Shown: positions 49,162-60,002 of the stretch, in pieces
Position numbering within the stretch: position 1 is the stretch's first letter
How the letters are laid out: every line of letters starts with the position of its first letter
NCBI GenBank assembly: GCA_945859605.1
Contig: OX243824.1
Coordinates: 30,581,459 to 30,645,458, forward strand
Direction of reading: 5' to 3'
From: Lumbricus rubellus
Taxonomy: Eukaryota > Annelida > Clitellata > Crassiclitellata > Lumbricidae
Length of the DNA stretch: 64,000 bases
The notes under the pieces: model-generated
What the model saw: the letters and a program-made list of their open reading frames with translations, nothing else
What the model was told of the DNA's origin: nothing
The model's database searches: none
Position numbers and translations under genes: made by a program

Positions 49162-50217
49162 ATGGCAAAACGCACTCGTTCTCTGATGTGCGGAGGACTT
49201 TCAGTTCTAACAATAATGATAATTTTGTTGGTAAAGAGCAGAACCTTATGGTTGAGCGGTTTTCACGGTGAACTAGTCAACGAAATACGCGAAACAGTTG
49301 ACAACGATGTTTTAGTCTCAGAGCAAGCAGTGGATTTTCGTGTTATTGTCATTACATTCAACCGACATAAATCACTTGGAAAACTGTTGACAACTGTTGA
49401 CGATATTGTGTTGGATGGAGATCGTGGATGTCTCGAAATATGGATCGACAGGAACAAACAGAACGAAGTTCACAACGAGACTCTTGCAGTCGCCAATGCA
49501 TTCAGATGGAAACAAGGACCAACTAAAGTCTACGTTCAAAAAGAACATGTGGGAATCTACGGTCAATGGATCGAAACATGGAAGCCACCACAGGATGACG
49601 ATGCTACTGAAATTGCTTTGATTTTAGAAGACGATTTAAGTGTCTCTAAATATGTTTACCGCTGGATAAAAGCAGTTCACTCGTTTTACGGTCACATGGA
49701 AGATTTCGCTGGGGTAACTTTGCAAAGTGACGAGTTGTTGTCGCAAGACGGTTCACATAGACATATCAAAGCACAGAAAAATGAAACCGTGTTCATGTAC
49801 AAGTATATTGGAACTTGGGGATTCTCACCCAAAGCATCTGTGTGGAAATCTTTCCAAGAATGGTATTCAATACACATCAAAAGACCAGATTTTCATCCGT
49901 ACGTTCCGGGTATTGTGTCGACTAGCTGGTATAAACAATTCGAAGAAGAAGGAAGAGCTGACTCAATGTGGGGAATGTGGTTTATTTACTTTGTATACAT
50001 TGAACATCTTTATACCGTATTCAGCAACCTAAACGCGTATAACAACGATGGAAAGTCTTGCCTGTGTATTAATCGGCGCGAAGTTGGTCTTCATTATTAC
50101 GTTAAAGGCACCGAAAATCTGTGCAAGCTTTTGAATACTTGGAAACCCGAATTCGAAAGTTTTTCTGAAAATATCACAAGACTTGATTGGAATGGAAAAG
50201 AAATACGAGAGTACTAG
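49162..50217 (+). CDS. Type II membrane GT-A-like glycosyltransferase, copy 2
   Basis: 351 residues, paralogue of 26560-27627 with the same architecture: anchor (GLSVLTIMIILLV), FRVIVITFNRHKSLGKLL, LEIWIDRN, ALILEDDLSVSKYVYRW and a common C-terminus ITRLDWNGKEI. The splice acceptor TTTAG|GTG 40 bp before the ATG is shared with copy 1. Between 49351 and 49650 only four synonymous differences from copy 1 are visible in 300 bp, whereas the ends are far more diverged. Substrate unknown. Confidence 0.75.
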   Translation: MAKRTRSLMCGGLSVLTIMIILLVKSRTLWLSGFHGELVNEIRETVDNDVLVSEQAVDFRVIVITFNRHKSLGKLLTTVDDIVLDGDRGCLEIWIDRNKQNEVHNETLAVANAFRWKQGPTKVYVQKEHVGIYGQWIETWKPPQDDDATEIALILEDDLSVSKYVYRWIKAVHSFYGHMEDFAGVTLQSDELLSQDGSHRHIKAQKNETVFMYKYIGTWGFSPKASVWKSFQEWYSIHIKRPDFHPYVPGIVSTSWYKQFEEEGRADSMWGMWFIYFVYIEHLYTVFSNLNAYNNDGKSCLCINRREVGLHYYVKGTENLCKLLNTWKPEFESFSENITRLDWNGKEIREY

Positions 50218-50822
50218 AGCATGACAAGTATAGTTGCTGCACTAATAATTTATGTAGGCCTAAAGAAGCGCAAGCATGTAGCCTATAGCATAATTTGGTT
50301 ATGTGGACTTTTAAAGCTATAGAGAACAAATAATATTCTTAGTGGAACTACATGACATTGTGTAGACTAAGGCTTAGGTCTATATCTTTGTTACTTTGAT
50401 CAATGGTTTGTGTTTCTATGTCGTTACAAGAGTAGCTTACTCGCAAAATAGCGCCGCAGCTTTAGTTTTGTTAAGTAAGAATTACATTTTTGAATTGACT
50501 AAACTAGCCTATACTTATGAAGGTTTCAGACCATAATTACTGTATGGTAGGCTACAATATATTTACTCATCGAATGCTTCCTGGCTTTCAACATAACCAA
50601 CTGCGTGATATGTAACTTCGACACTGGACAATGATAAAACGAGAGACTTTTCTATTAATATGTTATGTTAGTGTTGTTAAAAATGCTCACGTTTTGGGGA
50701 AAACTATCTTCAATTCTTCATCACTTATACTTAGTTGCTCTTACTAAAGCGCATTTCCTTTTATATGACTACAGTACTGCTTTAGTAACTGTTTTAAAAG
50801 AGGAAAAGTAATGTAACGTATT
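50218..50822. other. 3' flank of glycosyltransferase copy 2
   Basis: The first roughly 80 bp align with the 3' flank of copy 1, except for an inserted GGCCTA. The rest is unassigned. Confidence 0.5.
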
Positions 50823-51240
50823 TCCTGCTCATATCTATGAGATTTCCATCAAGTTGGTATCTCTGTCCTTTTGCGTCATCATCATTCTGGTGACCAATAA
50901 CTTAATAAGTGAGTATGACGTTGCACGGACACTGGTGCCATTTGATGATCCAATAAGTGTGTATGATGATGATGATGATGATGACGATGATGATGATGAT
51001 GATGATGATGATGATAATAGGCCTAATGATAATAATAATTATATTATTAGCAACAATAACTATCACATGGTGCCGTAATCCTACCATAATAATTACCGCT
51101 ACAAGGTCGTCTAATGCCTGGCTTCTGGAGACATCTGGTGATTCAATACCAGATTAATGCAACTAACGGTCGCTGGCGCCAACTGGGGAATATTCGCTCC
51201 ATTACTTCTCATGTGCTACTTGGTTTCTTCCATCAATTAC
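50823..51240 (+). repeat. Dispersed repeat family X, copy 2
   Basis: Same ordered blocks as 46310-46850, interrupted by the (GAT)n array at 50965-51016. Confidence 0.65.
50965..51016. repeat. (GAT)n microsatellite
   Basis: Nearly pure GAT array inside repeat X copy 2. Confidence 0.95.
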
Positions 51241-51976
51241 CTCTCGCTCTCCATGCCAGTGTACGTGTTGGCCTTTGCGCTACCCTCCCCCTCTCTTACC
51301 GGTTGGCATCGCTAATCACAATGGCAACTGAAATAAAAAAGACACAAGAAGAATTCGTAGATGTCGGTCTCATGACTGAGATATGCCTACGTTAGACGAA
51401 TAAAAAAACTGAACAAAATAAACTTACTGGAAAAACATCGTTTAGGCAGATTAAAAGTAATTTTTAAAAACGGAGAAAATGGGAAAGGAAAATAATTTGC
51501 TGCAATAAACATCGAATCTCAGAGAATGACGATTCGATTCGAAACCGATTCAAAGAAACCGAAAAACCAGCTAACGTACGTTCCTATTAAATAGTATGCA
51601 TTTCCACCTAGAAATGATTACCCAAAACATTTGACCAAATAATGATAATTTTTAGTTGCTGTTTACATTATTGTAGTACACGAACTTTAATAAAATATCG
51701 CGATATTAATTGCTACTAGTCTATATGATTATAATGATAAAATCCACTAATATTCAGTCAGAACACTGTCGAAGTTGTCACGCATAGGTCAATGAAAATG
51801 CGGTTGGTCGCTTTAAACCTGGAACTCTTTAACTGGTCATGTGAGGAATGGCAAACTGGTTTTTGAACGTGTCTGAAATCTGAAATGCTTCTCCAATTTT
51901 TCAAACCATGAAACGATGAAGGACTGTCTTGCACCAGAAATCAATGTCCACCATTCACTATGTCTCTACAGCGAAG
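51241..51976. other. Intergenic, nothing recognised
   Basis: No exon or named repeat. Confidence 0.4.
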
Positions 51977-52320
51977 GGGCGCGGTGGTGTAGTCACTGTA
52001 GTGCAGCGGTTCTCAACCTGTGGGTCGCGACCCCCGCAGGGGTCGCCTGACGATTTTCCAGGGGTCGCCTGGGCTTGTCAGAAATGCGAAAAATATTCTA
52101 TCTACTATAGTGTAGTGGGTATGATCGTCGCCTTGCAGCCGAAGGGTTGCAGGTTCGAAACCACCTCATGTCGCCGCGTAGGGACGTTGGGCAAGTCCTT
52201 CACTCGCAATATTAATAAAATAATTTATTATTATTGCTCAGCGCTACGACGTGAAACTCCGAAGCAGTGTCCGCTCTGTAGTCGGGAGCGACTCTAAGTA
52301 GGGGCGCTATAGCAATTGCA
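51977..52320 (+). mobile_element. tRNA-derived SINE, copy 2 (interrupted)
   Basis: Head GGGCGCGGTGGTGTAGT, B box GGTTCGAAACC (52152-52162), and the body GCTCAGCGCTACGACGTGAA / GTCCGCTCTGTAGTCGGGAG shared with 2452-2666. A hAT-like fragment interrupts the head at 52004-52104, and the CATA tail expands into a microsatellite. Confidence 0.8.
52004..52104 (+). mobile_element. hAT-like terminal fragment in the SINE
   Basis: CAGCGGTTCTCAACCTGTGG followed by GTCGCGACCCCC is the typical start of hAT elements. Flanks CTGTAGTG and CTATAGTG match at 7 of 8 positions. The right TIR is not recognisable. Confidence 0.5.
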
Positions 52321-52425
52321 CATACATACATGCATACATACATACATACATACATACATACATACATACATACATACATACATACATACATACATACATA
52401 CATACATACATACATACATACATAC
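52321..52425. repeat. (CATA)n microsatellite
   Basis: About 25 CATA units continuing directly from the SINE tail. Confidence 0.95.
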
Positions 52426-52502
52426 AGCTGCTTTCTGTGCTATCTAACTCAGATAGGCCTATACTGTCCTGCACCAGAAAGGTCTGTTTCAGCTGCGTTC
52501 AC

Positions 52503-52692
52503 GGTTCTAGGACAAAATGGTACGGACAAAACGGTATGGATAAACTGAAGCTGGATGAGTTTTTTGCTGAAATAGAGGGTGGATGGCTTTTTTGTGGCTA
52601 AAATTTTGTCCGTACCATTTTGTCCGCTACCATTTTGTCCGCTACCATTTTGTCCGCTACCATTTTGTCCGCTACCATTTTGTCCGGTCACC
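52503..52692. mobile_element. 190-bp MITE with internal 15-bp tandem array
   Basis: Flanked by a perfect 8-bp duplication GCGTTCAC (52495-52502, 52693-52700). Both ends carry GGACAAAATGG in inverted orientation. The unit TACCATTTTGTCCGC is repeated about five times at the right end. Confidence 0.75.
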
Positions 52693-52700
52693 GCGTTCAC

Positions 52701-53394
52701 TGCGTATAATTAAGAATGTCAAAATGTGGCGTACTGTCAAAATGGATTCAATATTAGACTATCACTCATCTTCGCCAGGCTATCTTTGGCTATGATAAAG
52801 TTTAAAGATCGCAAATGAAAACACTTTAAGTAACAGTGCATTGATTGTGTTCTGTGTACATAACAGTTGTCAGTGTGTTACTGACTAAGCTTAATTAGGT
52901 TCATTATTCAGGACAGTAATCGACCTATGTCCTGCGTGTATCTGACAAGTGTTTTACGATCGACAATGTTCGACATCTTATGCCAGGTTAACGTACACAG
53001 TCGATCACTGCCGAAGAGTGTATACTAATAATTGTATATTGAACGCAGACAACACCATGAGATTATTTTGCCTATTAGGAGGTCGGTTCATTAAATAATT
53101 ATTAGGTTAAAAATTAATTCGCATAAAATTATATATCTGGTAGTTGAAGAAAGGTGTAGCCTAATTCCTAACTACGGAATATAGATGCAACTCAACAATA
53201 GGCTATTTAATTAATATCATGCGTTTGATTCTTCCTTAGTTTTGAATCTGCGTTAACAATACTTGGCTTAAAAGAAGGCTATTATGAACCTTTATTCTTG
53301 TTACGTAGGCCTACGTCCTTCGTTGTCGTGTTTGGTGCCATTAATATGCCTTAGGTCTACACGATTTTTATTGATCAAAACGGTTATTTTTCAG
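52701..53394. other. Intergenic or intronic, nothing recognised
   Basis: Ends in a good acceptor, TTATTTTTCAG. Confidence 0.4.
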
Positions 53395-53877
53395 TTTTCC
53401 TTCATGTTTCTGCTGTCGAATTGGAGATACCATCTGCATCTGAACATTCTTGTCAAAAGCAAAATGACATATTGAAGCTCTACATCGATGGCGTTGAGAT
53501 AACTGACCATCTAAATGCAGACGACAATGAACAATCAGACACTACTGATCTTCCTTCTGCTACGAGATTGATAGCGATTCATGGCAAGAGAAGATCTGCG
53601 GGTGCTTGTAGTGAGGCGGGTATTCTGGCGTCAACAGATGACGACTACATTCTCACCAACTCCTCTTGGAAATGTTCAAACGAAAGTCAACATGGCTGGG
53701 AGGGAATTGGTTTTGACGATTCCGATTGGATGTCTGCCGTTGAGTATGGTCACAACGGAGACGATGCTTGGAGGATCATACCTGGCATTAGCTCAAACGC
53801 TGCATGGATCTGGATGAGGCAGTGGACTGCGGTTCAAGAAGATATGGATCTGGAGGTATACTGCAGAAAGAAATTAG
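53395..53877 (+). CDS. Exon coding for a tryptophan-rich beta-sandwich domain
   Basis: A 483-nt phase 1-1 exon with acceptor TTTTTCAG and donor TTAG|GTAAAT, encoding about 161 residues. The conserved part is SSWKCSNESQHGWEGIGFDD, then DWMSAVEYGHNG, WRIIPGISSNAAWIW and a final LEVYCRKKL. This pattern recurs in large extracellular invertebrate proteins; it resembles galactose-binding-like/rhamnosidase-type sandwiches. The preceding strand-rich half (LKLYIDGVEITDHLNADDNE) fits the same. The rest of the gene is not visible here. A secreted or membrane lectin-like protein is the best guess. Confidence 0.6.
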
Positions 53878-55069
53878 GTAAATTGAAATGTTCATGCCTT
53901 TTTATCGTTAACGCCTGTTTAACCAGTGCGGTGTGACAATATTTAACATGAGATCAAAAGGACAGCCATTGTCCTGTTTTTTGCATGACGTCTGGTAACT
54001 ATGGCATAATCCTTAACACATCGAAGCCTGGCTTTCTGCTAAGTAGATCCTACAGCACAAAACAGTAGGCTAACTTAAAAAATTGGATCAACAATAGATC
54101 GTTGAAACTGGGTGATTATTTAGTTAAGCTGTGACAGGTTTTTAAAAATATATACATGTACGGTGCATCTGAACGTCGTATAATAATTCAGTAGTTGACC
54201 CACATTTCAATAAACACGGTATAGACCGGGCGTTAAAAATATTCTCACTGTAAGACCTCCGAAAAACTGGCGACAAGCTACATTTGACTTTTTCTTGTAC
54301 ATATTTGTGCGTATATGTTGCAAAAATAGATACACAGTTCAGGATGAATTTGCATCTTTTTAGGAAGCAAATTAGTAGAGAACTATGTTTCTAGCGGTAG
54401 CGCACTAATCAATCACAGCTTTATAAATATTCAGTAGAAAGCGTACCATTTCACCGTTAGTAAATCGCCGATATTTGAATATTCAATAGCCAACGTCATA
54501 ATTTCGTCATTAATTAAACACCACTTTATGAATATTCAGTAGCAACCATGCTGTCTCTGGGTTGTAAATAAACGTCGATCTTACTATAATTATTATTCTA
54601 TTTATGTGTTTCAAGAGTCGTAACAATTCAAATAATTATGGCAATGTTATTAGTTATTAGCCGAAAATCAATACTAAGCCTATTTCGGTAATTATTTTTG
54701 AGGTTATGGTGGTTCAATTGAATTATTTGCGTGAGGCGCTGCGACTGCCTTGAAACGCACGTGCTTGATGGTATGGGTCGGAAAGTGCATTGCTCAACTC
54801 GGTAACCATCTTCTGCATGAGAGACTTGTGGTCAAGCTCGATGGTTATGTCCGTTAATAAACAGTAGGGAGTAAATACCGGGGCCGGGTAGGATCATTAG
54901 GCATATTAATGGCTGTACGCAGTCTGTCTTCGGACAATATTCAGACTACTGAGTTGTGAATGCATGCATGCATGGGCGGAGACTTATGGGGGACAGAGGG
55001 AACGGTCCCCTCAATGTTTATAGTGGGGGCCGTCCATGCATTTGTTCCCCTAATGCTTAGGTGTTAGGA
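53878..55069. other. Intronic or intergenic, nothing recognised
   Basis: Bases 54370-54550 contain several spaced copies of TATGAATATTCAGTAG-like sequence (a loose repeat). 54965-55060 looks like a degenerate MITE rich in GGGG/CCCC, without proof. Confidence 0.4.
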
Positions 55070-55530
55070 CATGCATTGTTTACATAGACTGAACTTCGGG
55101 AAATCTTGGGGACCATCAAATCGGATAAAGTCGCCGGGTACGACAACATACTCCCGGAATTTCTAAAACACCTGGGTACAGCGGCGTTGTCATGAGGGAG
55201 TGGAGACAGGCGAAGATAATCGCCATCCAAGAGCTGGGGAAGAACCCAGAAGAGGCGGCGCGTTATCGCCCCATCTCCCTGTTGTCGGTATGTTTCAAGA
55301 CTCTGGAGAGGCTTATGCTGAATAGAATCAGGCCGATCCTGGACGAGGAAATAGTGGTGGAACAAGCAGGCTTCAGACAAGGTCGATGCACGGGGGATCA
55401 GGTTCTCGCACTCACCACGTTCATCGAGAACGGGTACCAGGAAAGACTAAAGACAGAGGTGGTGTTCCTGGACCTGACAGCGGCCTATGACCCGGTGTGG
55501 CACGCCGGGCTACTGGAGAAGATATCCTAG
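55070..55530 (+). mobile_element. Jockey/CR1-like LINE, RT fragment
   Basis: Encodes RYRPISLLSVCFKTLERLM, EQAGFRQGRCTGDQVLAL and VVFLDLTAAYDPVWHAGL, the reverse transcriptase palm motifs including F-L-D-L-x-x-A-Y-D. A shift near 55185 separates an upstream piece. No YxDD motif follows, so the copy is truncated. Confidence 0.8.
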
Positions 55531-55881
55531 ATTCTACCATGCTGGTTCACCAATAGGAGGAGCGAGTAAAGTTGGTAATAAACGGGCCTGAAGTTTCCAG
55601 ATAATTATGATCATCTGAGAGAGTTCAAATAAGTAAGATCGAAACCAGAAGACAGAAGTAGGCCCACATTTACACAGGTGACCACTGTATCTGCCAGGCC
55701 ACCAAAATGTCTTCTCTTTTGAAGGTTTCCTATTGCTTGTACCATTGCTTGTCCAATGTGTCCATCAATAATTTGTCTGGAATGAGTCACATGAAATGCG
55801 TCCCGACTTATGAGCATATCGCAAAATTTGGTCATGTCTCATATTATAAAATTATGCTTTCCCGCAGCGGATTGCCTACAG

Positions 55882-56713
55882 CAGTGGTTCTTAACCTTTT
55901 CAAGGGAGCCGAACCCCAAGAGAAATCCATGACCACTCACCGAACCCCTGAAGTTTGAACAATAATTTTTTTAACTAATGGGAACAAAAAGAAAAAAATT
56001 GTATAAAAATGTGAAACAATATTAATAGCCTACATTCAATACATGAACCACTAACAGTTAACTAAACGTACCAACACTATCAATTGCCAGGGACGTAACT
56101 AGCGTTGGGCTTGGGGTCTTAAGCCCCCCCCCCACCCCAACGAAGCTGAAGCCTGCTCTTCAATACATCAAGCCGTTGTATGCCTTCGGCTAAATATGCT
56201 ACCGCACTCGTCATGCTCAATGCTTAAGCCCCCCCCCACCTCCCAAACAAAAAATCCTAGTTACGCTACTGTCAATTGCATCTTAATGTGTTCTTTGTTG
56301 TTGCCGTTTGGAAACAATGTGAGAAATGCGTGACTCTGTTTCGGGAAGACTCACTCTCATGCCATTTTCGCAATCAGGCCTGCTTCTTTTCTTGGATTTA
56401 ATCTCCACCAAGTTTGAGAATATTTGTTCACAGAGATATGATGTGACAAACGGTGTGAGGATTTCAAGGGCAGCTTAGGACATATCTATTAACTAAGGTT
56501 AATAGGATGAACAGCTTTAAATTTCATAAGGTAGGACCTGGTTCAAACAAAATGTATTAAATAAAAGTCGAAAAATAAAAATAAAAAACAAATGATTTTT
56601 CACTCACACTCACTGACCCTCAAATGTATATATTTCAGAGGACCTCTGCCGAACCCCTGGCACTGGCTCACCGAACCCCTGGGGTTCGGCCGAACACTGG
56701 TTAAGAAACACTG
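55882..56713. mobile_element. Non-autonomous hAT element, 832 bp
   Basis: Left end CAGTGGTTCTTAACC, right end GGTTAAGAAACACTG, perfect 8-bp target duplication GCCTACAG (55874-55881, 56714-56721). Subterminal GCCGAACCCC repeats at both ends. No transposase. Contains a nested MITE. Confidence 0.9.
56088..56271. mobile_element. 184-bp MITE nested in the hAT element
   Basis: Ends CAGGGACGTAACTAG...CTAGTTACGCTACTG, perfect 8-bp duplication TCAATTGC (56080-56087, 56272-56279). Two C-runs and a palindromic layout inside. Confidence 0.9.
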
Positions 56714-56869
56714 GCCTACAGGGTCTGTGTGTTGGTTAGGCGGTGCTTTGAGGGATTAGCCCCATTGTATCTGCAAGAACTCTGTTTCCCCAACACCCCG
56801 GATGTCCAGCGTCGATAAACTGTTCAGTTGGCGGACCAAACTGAGCTTCTCATTCACTTAAATCAAGTT

Positions 56870-57420
56870 CCTATTGCATACATGACTTCACTTGTAGCCA
56901 TTTTGAGATTCTGGCTGCCATTTCGTCCGCAATTTCGGTTTATTGGCACTGACTCCTATGTGATATTGATTCCATCGTATTCCTTGACCTTGAAAATGTT
57001 GAATTAGACTCTGAAATCATGTTTCCATTAGATATATGACTTCACTTTTAGCCATTTTAAGATTCTGGCCGCCATTTTGTCCGCCATTTTGGTTTTCTGC
57101 AGTGCCTCAAATGTGACATTGTTTCCATTGCTTTGTTTGACCTCTAAAATGTTGATTTAGGCTCTGAAATCATGTTTCCAATGCTTACATAACTTCACTT
57201 ATAGCCGTTTAAGCTTCTGGCCGCCATTTTGTCCGCCATTTTGATTTTCTTTGCAGTGCTGCTTGAGTGTTTTTGGTTCCATTGCATTCCTTGAAGACTA
57301 TAATCATAATTTAGAGTCTAAAATCGTGTTCCTATCACATACAATACTTAACTTATAGCCATGTGAAGCAACTGATCACCAATTTGTCCGCCATCTTGTT
57401 TTCACATGCAACCACAAAAA
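56870..57420. repeat. Diverged tandem repeat, about 150-bp unit
   Basis: Four degenerate copies of CACTTxTAGCCATTTTxAGATTCTGGCCGCCATTTTGTCCGCCATTTT-like sequence (given here only as a pattern: TTCTGGCCGCCATTTTGTCC recurs). The array is followed at 57577-57592 by TTGGTCCACCCTG-TA, which resembles a mariner terminus. Confidence 0.65.
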
Positions 57421-57592
57421 TTCCAGCTTGCTAACCGCGATTTTCGTTTTCAGCAGTGTCAAATTAGTATAGAAACGCCTGCTAGCAAATTTTTTTACAT
57501 GATTTGCTTCTATCAATGTCATTTTCAGAATCCAAGCCTGGTCTATATTGGCAAAACCTCTGAGGCGTCTTTTTTGGTCCACCCTGTATATT

Positions 57593-58879
57593 AATTGTCG
57601 TCCGATCTGTGTGTATCTTCACCAGGACTTACTACAAAGTGTATGAATTAAGTTCATGTAGAGATTTGCTTGTCGCCAGTTTTTCCTGGGTGACCCTTCT
57701 TGTCTCCCCGTCTAGTAGCTAAGCCAACTGGTGGTATTCGAAAGTATGGTCAATGGTCATATTAATAACTTAGCAAATAATTATTGGGGAGCTCCATTGG
57801 CTCCCATGCAAAGATATCCTGTACATAATATTCCTATATGCTGAAGTGCAGTTCCATTCACCTGGTCGGTTCTGCTTCAACCTAACCCACCTAGTAGGCT
57901 ACTAGTATATTCCGATTATATTGGCACTTCAAAGTAAAGCTTTCGTTCTGCGATCAGTCTAATTTGTTTCATTGTCTACATCCTCTATGAAGCATGGAAA
58001 GCTCTTTATACTAAACGGTCGGCTCCACATTCTGGAACAGGCTTCCAAGCCATCGCTGACATGTGCTTCTCCAGAATTTCTGGAAAAGAACAAATGTAAG
58101 ACACATAATAGGCCTAAAGCTATTGTGTGTGTGTGTTTGTTTGTGTCTGTGTGTTACGCCAAGATATACGAGAGCTATGGATGTGTACTTGATTTAGTAA
58201 CGATGTTCTGCTTTTTCTTACAGATTCAACGGACGACGATTGAACGTCTTTTGCATTCGTGGGTCATTTCTTCAGAATTTCCATTCTTGCTCTGATATCT
58301 GCATAGCCTATAATATGTGACTCTTTATTTACGAAGGAAAACAGTAGACCCAAAAGTCGAAAGTAACGATGAAGATTATCGGCAAAGCAGTCAAGAACAG
58401 CGTAACAGTTAAGATGGACTAATCTACAGTGCTGGGAACGACGAAAATGTATTATACCGTAATTATAATACGGTACATTGTAATTGTTTTCATTCTGTGG
58501 TAATTTCAATGACCGAACGATATCAATTTCGCACTCATAGCTGGATACATTTCGATGCATGTCTAGAGCAGAAATATCGGAGGAAATCAGGTAATGATCG
58601 TCCGCGAAATAACCTGGCTCGGTCGCAATTAAAAATTTAAAATGAGAGGTTGTACTCTGCCTCCGACTGTTTTTATTTCTCAGAACTCAATTTGATGTAG
58701 GCCTAAAAGGCTTATTTGTAATCATCGGCGAATGACGAGCCTGTCGTTGCGCATCGGAATGCCAAGGAATTTATCAGTGTGTGCTGAGGAATTTTCTTCT
58801 TCTGCTGTACATAGAAAATCGTGATTCCTAGTCATAATAGATTATGTCAAAAATATGTAGGCATATATATAGATAGCCT
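57593..58879. other. Intergenic; possible small exons, unproven
   Basis: A frame at about 57990-58095 ends at a donor (AACAAAT|GTAAGA), and an acceptor CTTACAG lies at 58216-58222. Joining them gives a stop within a few codons. There is too little conservation evidence to call a gene. Confidence 0.25.
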
Positions 58880-59044
58880 CATGGGCGTAGTTTATCAGGG
58901 GCTAGGGGGGCTAAGCCCCTCCAAGAAGGCCCATATTCAACTTGTTTATCATGAAAATGGTATCCTTTTTCTGGGTTAGCCCTCCCAATAAGGCCCATAC
59001 TCGGGGTTAGCCCCCCTAAGAACGGAAACCAAACTCCGCCCATG
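58880..59044 (-). mobile_element. 165-bp MITE, copy 2
   Basis: Reverse orientation of 23424-23588, same length, same TIRs (CATGGGCGTAGTTT...AAACTCCGCCCATG). Perfect 8-bp duplication GATAGCCT (58872-58879, 59045-59052). Confidence 0.9.
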
Positions 59045-59433
59045 GATAGCCTACATGTATCATAGGCTGTGGCGACAGACTAGACTAGTGTCAAAGCTGT
59101 CAAAAGACAATCGGGGATGTAGGCTACAGATTTTCAGAGTATATGAGCGCAGGTCACAATGAACTCTCAGCTGGAAATTACCATTTAGAATGGAAAACAG
59201 ACTTCCTAAGCTCAATTCCGGATCACACCATAATTATGAGGATCCTACTCGGAGTCGGTTAAAGGAAGAACACGACTAATGAATAAAATTAACCGCCATT
59301 GATACTGAAGGTCATTGACCTAAAGGTAAAAAATCTGAACAGGAGTGGAGAAATAAACTAGAAATGACAAAGTGAGAGATTGAAGATCACCATCACTGAC
59401 CCTCAGGCGACCTAAGGAGAACTGGAAATCTAA
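59045..59433. other. Intergenic, nothing recognised
   Basis: No exon or repeat named. Confidence 0.4.
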
Positions 59434-59743
59434 GCGCACAGATCGAATACAAATATTATTATTGTTATTAAATAAATTTATAGCGCACAGATCGAATACA
59501 AATATTATTATTGTTATTAAATAAATTTATAGCGCACAGATCGAATACAAATATTATTATTGTTATTAAATAAATTTATAGCGCACAGATTGAATAAAAA
59601 TAATGACGGGCGTACAATTATTAACTCCTACTCTCTAGCGCACAGATCGAATACAAATATTATTATTGTTATTAAATAAATTTATAGCGCACAGATTGAA
59701 TAAAAATAATGACGGGCGTACAATTATTAACTCCTACTCTCTA
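59434..59743. repeat. Higher-order tandem repeat (A-A-A-B-A-B)
   Basis: Unit A is 49 bp (GCGCACAGATCGAATACAAA...), unit B 57 bp (GCGCACAGATTGAATAAAAA...CTCCTACTCTCTA). They occur in the order A, A, A, B, A, B at 59434, 59483, 59532, 59581, 59638 and 59687, with essentially no divergence within each type. Confidence 0.9.
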
Positions 59744-59931
59744 GGCTAAAGTGTCTTATTGTCCTGCAAGCCATCGGACAGAGACCGACTGTAAAATTCC
59801 GGTATAGAAGCTTCATTTTAAACACTTCTCTGGCGAACTCCGCCACTGGTTGCTCTACCAGTGCCAGTCCCAAGCCTGAATAAAGGAGGAGGGCGTCTCT
59901 AATGGTCTTTGTTGCCACACAGTGACGTTAA

Positions 59932-60002
59932 CCCTATCGCCCCGAGAAACCGATATTTCGGTTTGTTAGCCATTGAGTTACGGGAACCCAGAGGCGAAAG
60001 GG
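59932..60002. mobile_element. 71-bp piggyBac-like MITE
   Basis: Flanked by TTAA on both sides (59928-59931, 60003-60006). Ends CCCTATCGCC and GGCGAAAGGG are near-perfect inverted repeats. TTAA duplication with CCC ends is the piggyBac hallmark. Confidence 0.6.

Noticed and set aside
59434..59743. CRISPR-like array
   Set aside because: Repeats are contiguous without spacers, and the genome is eukaryotic.
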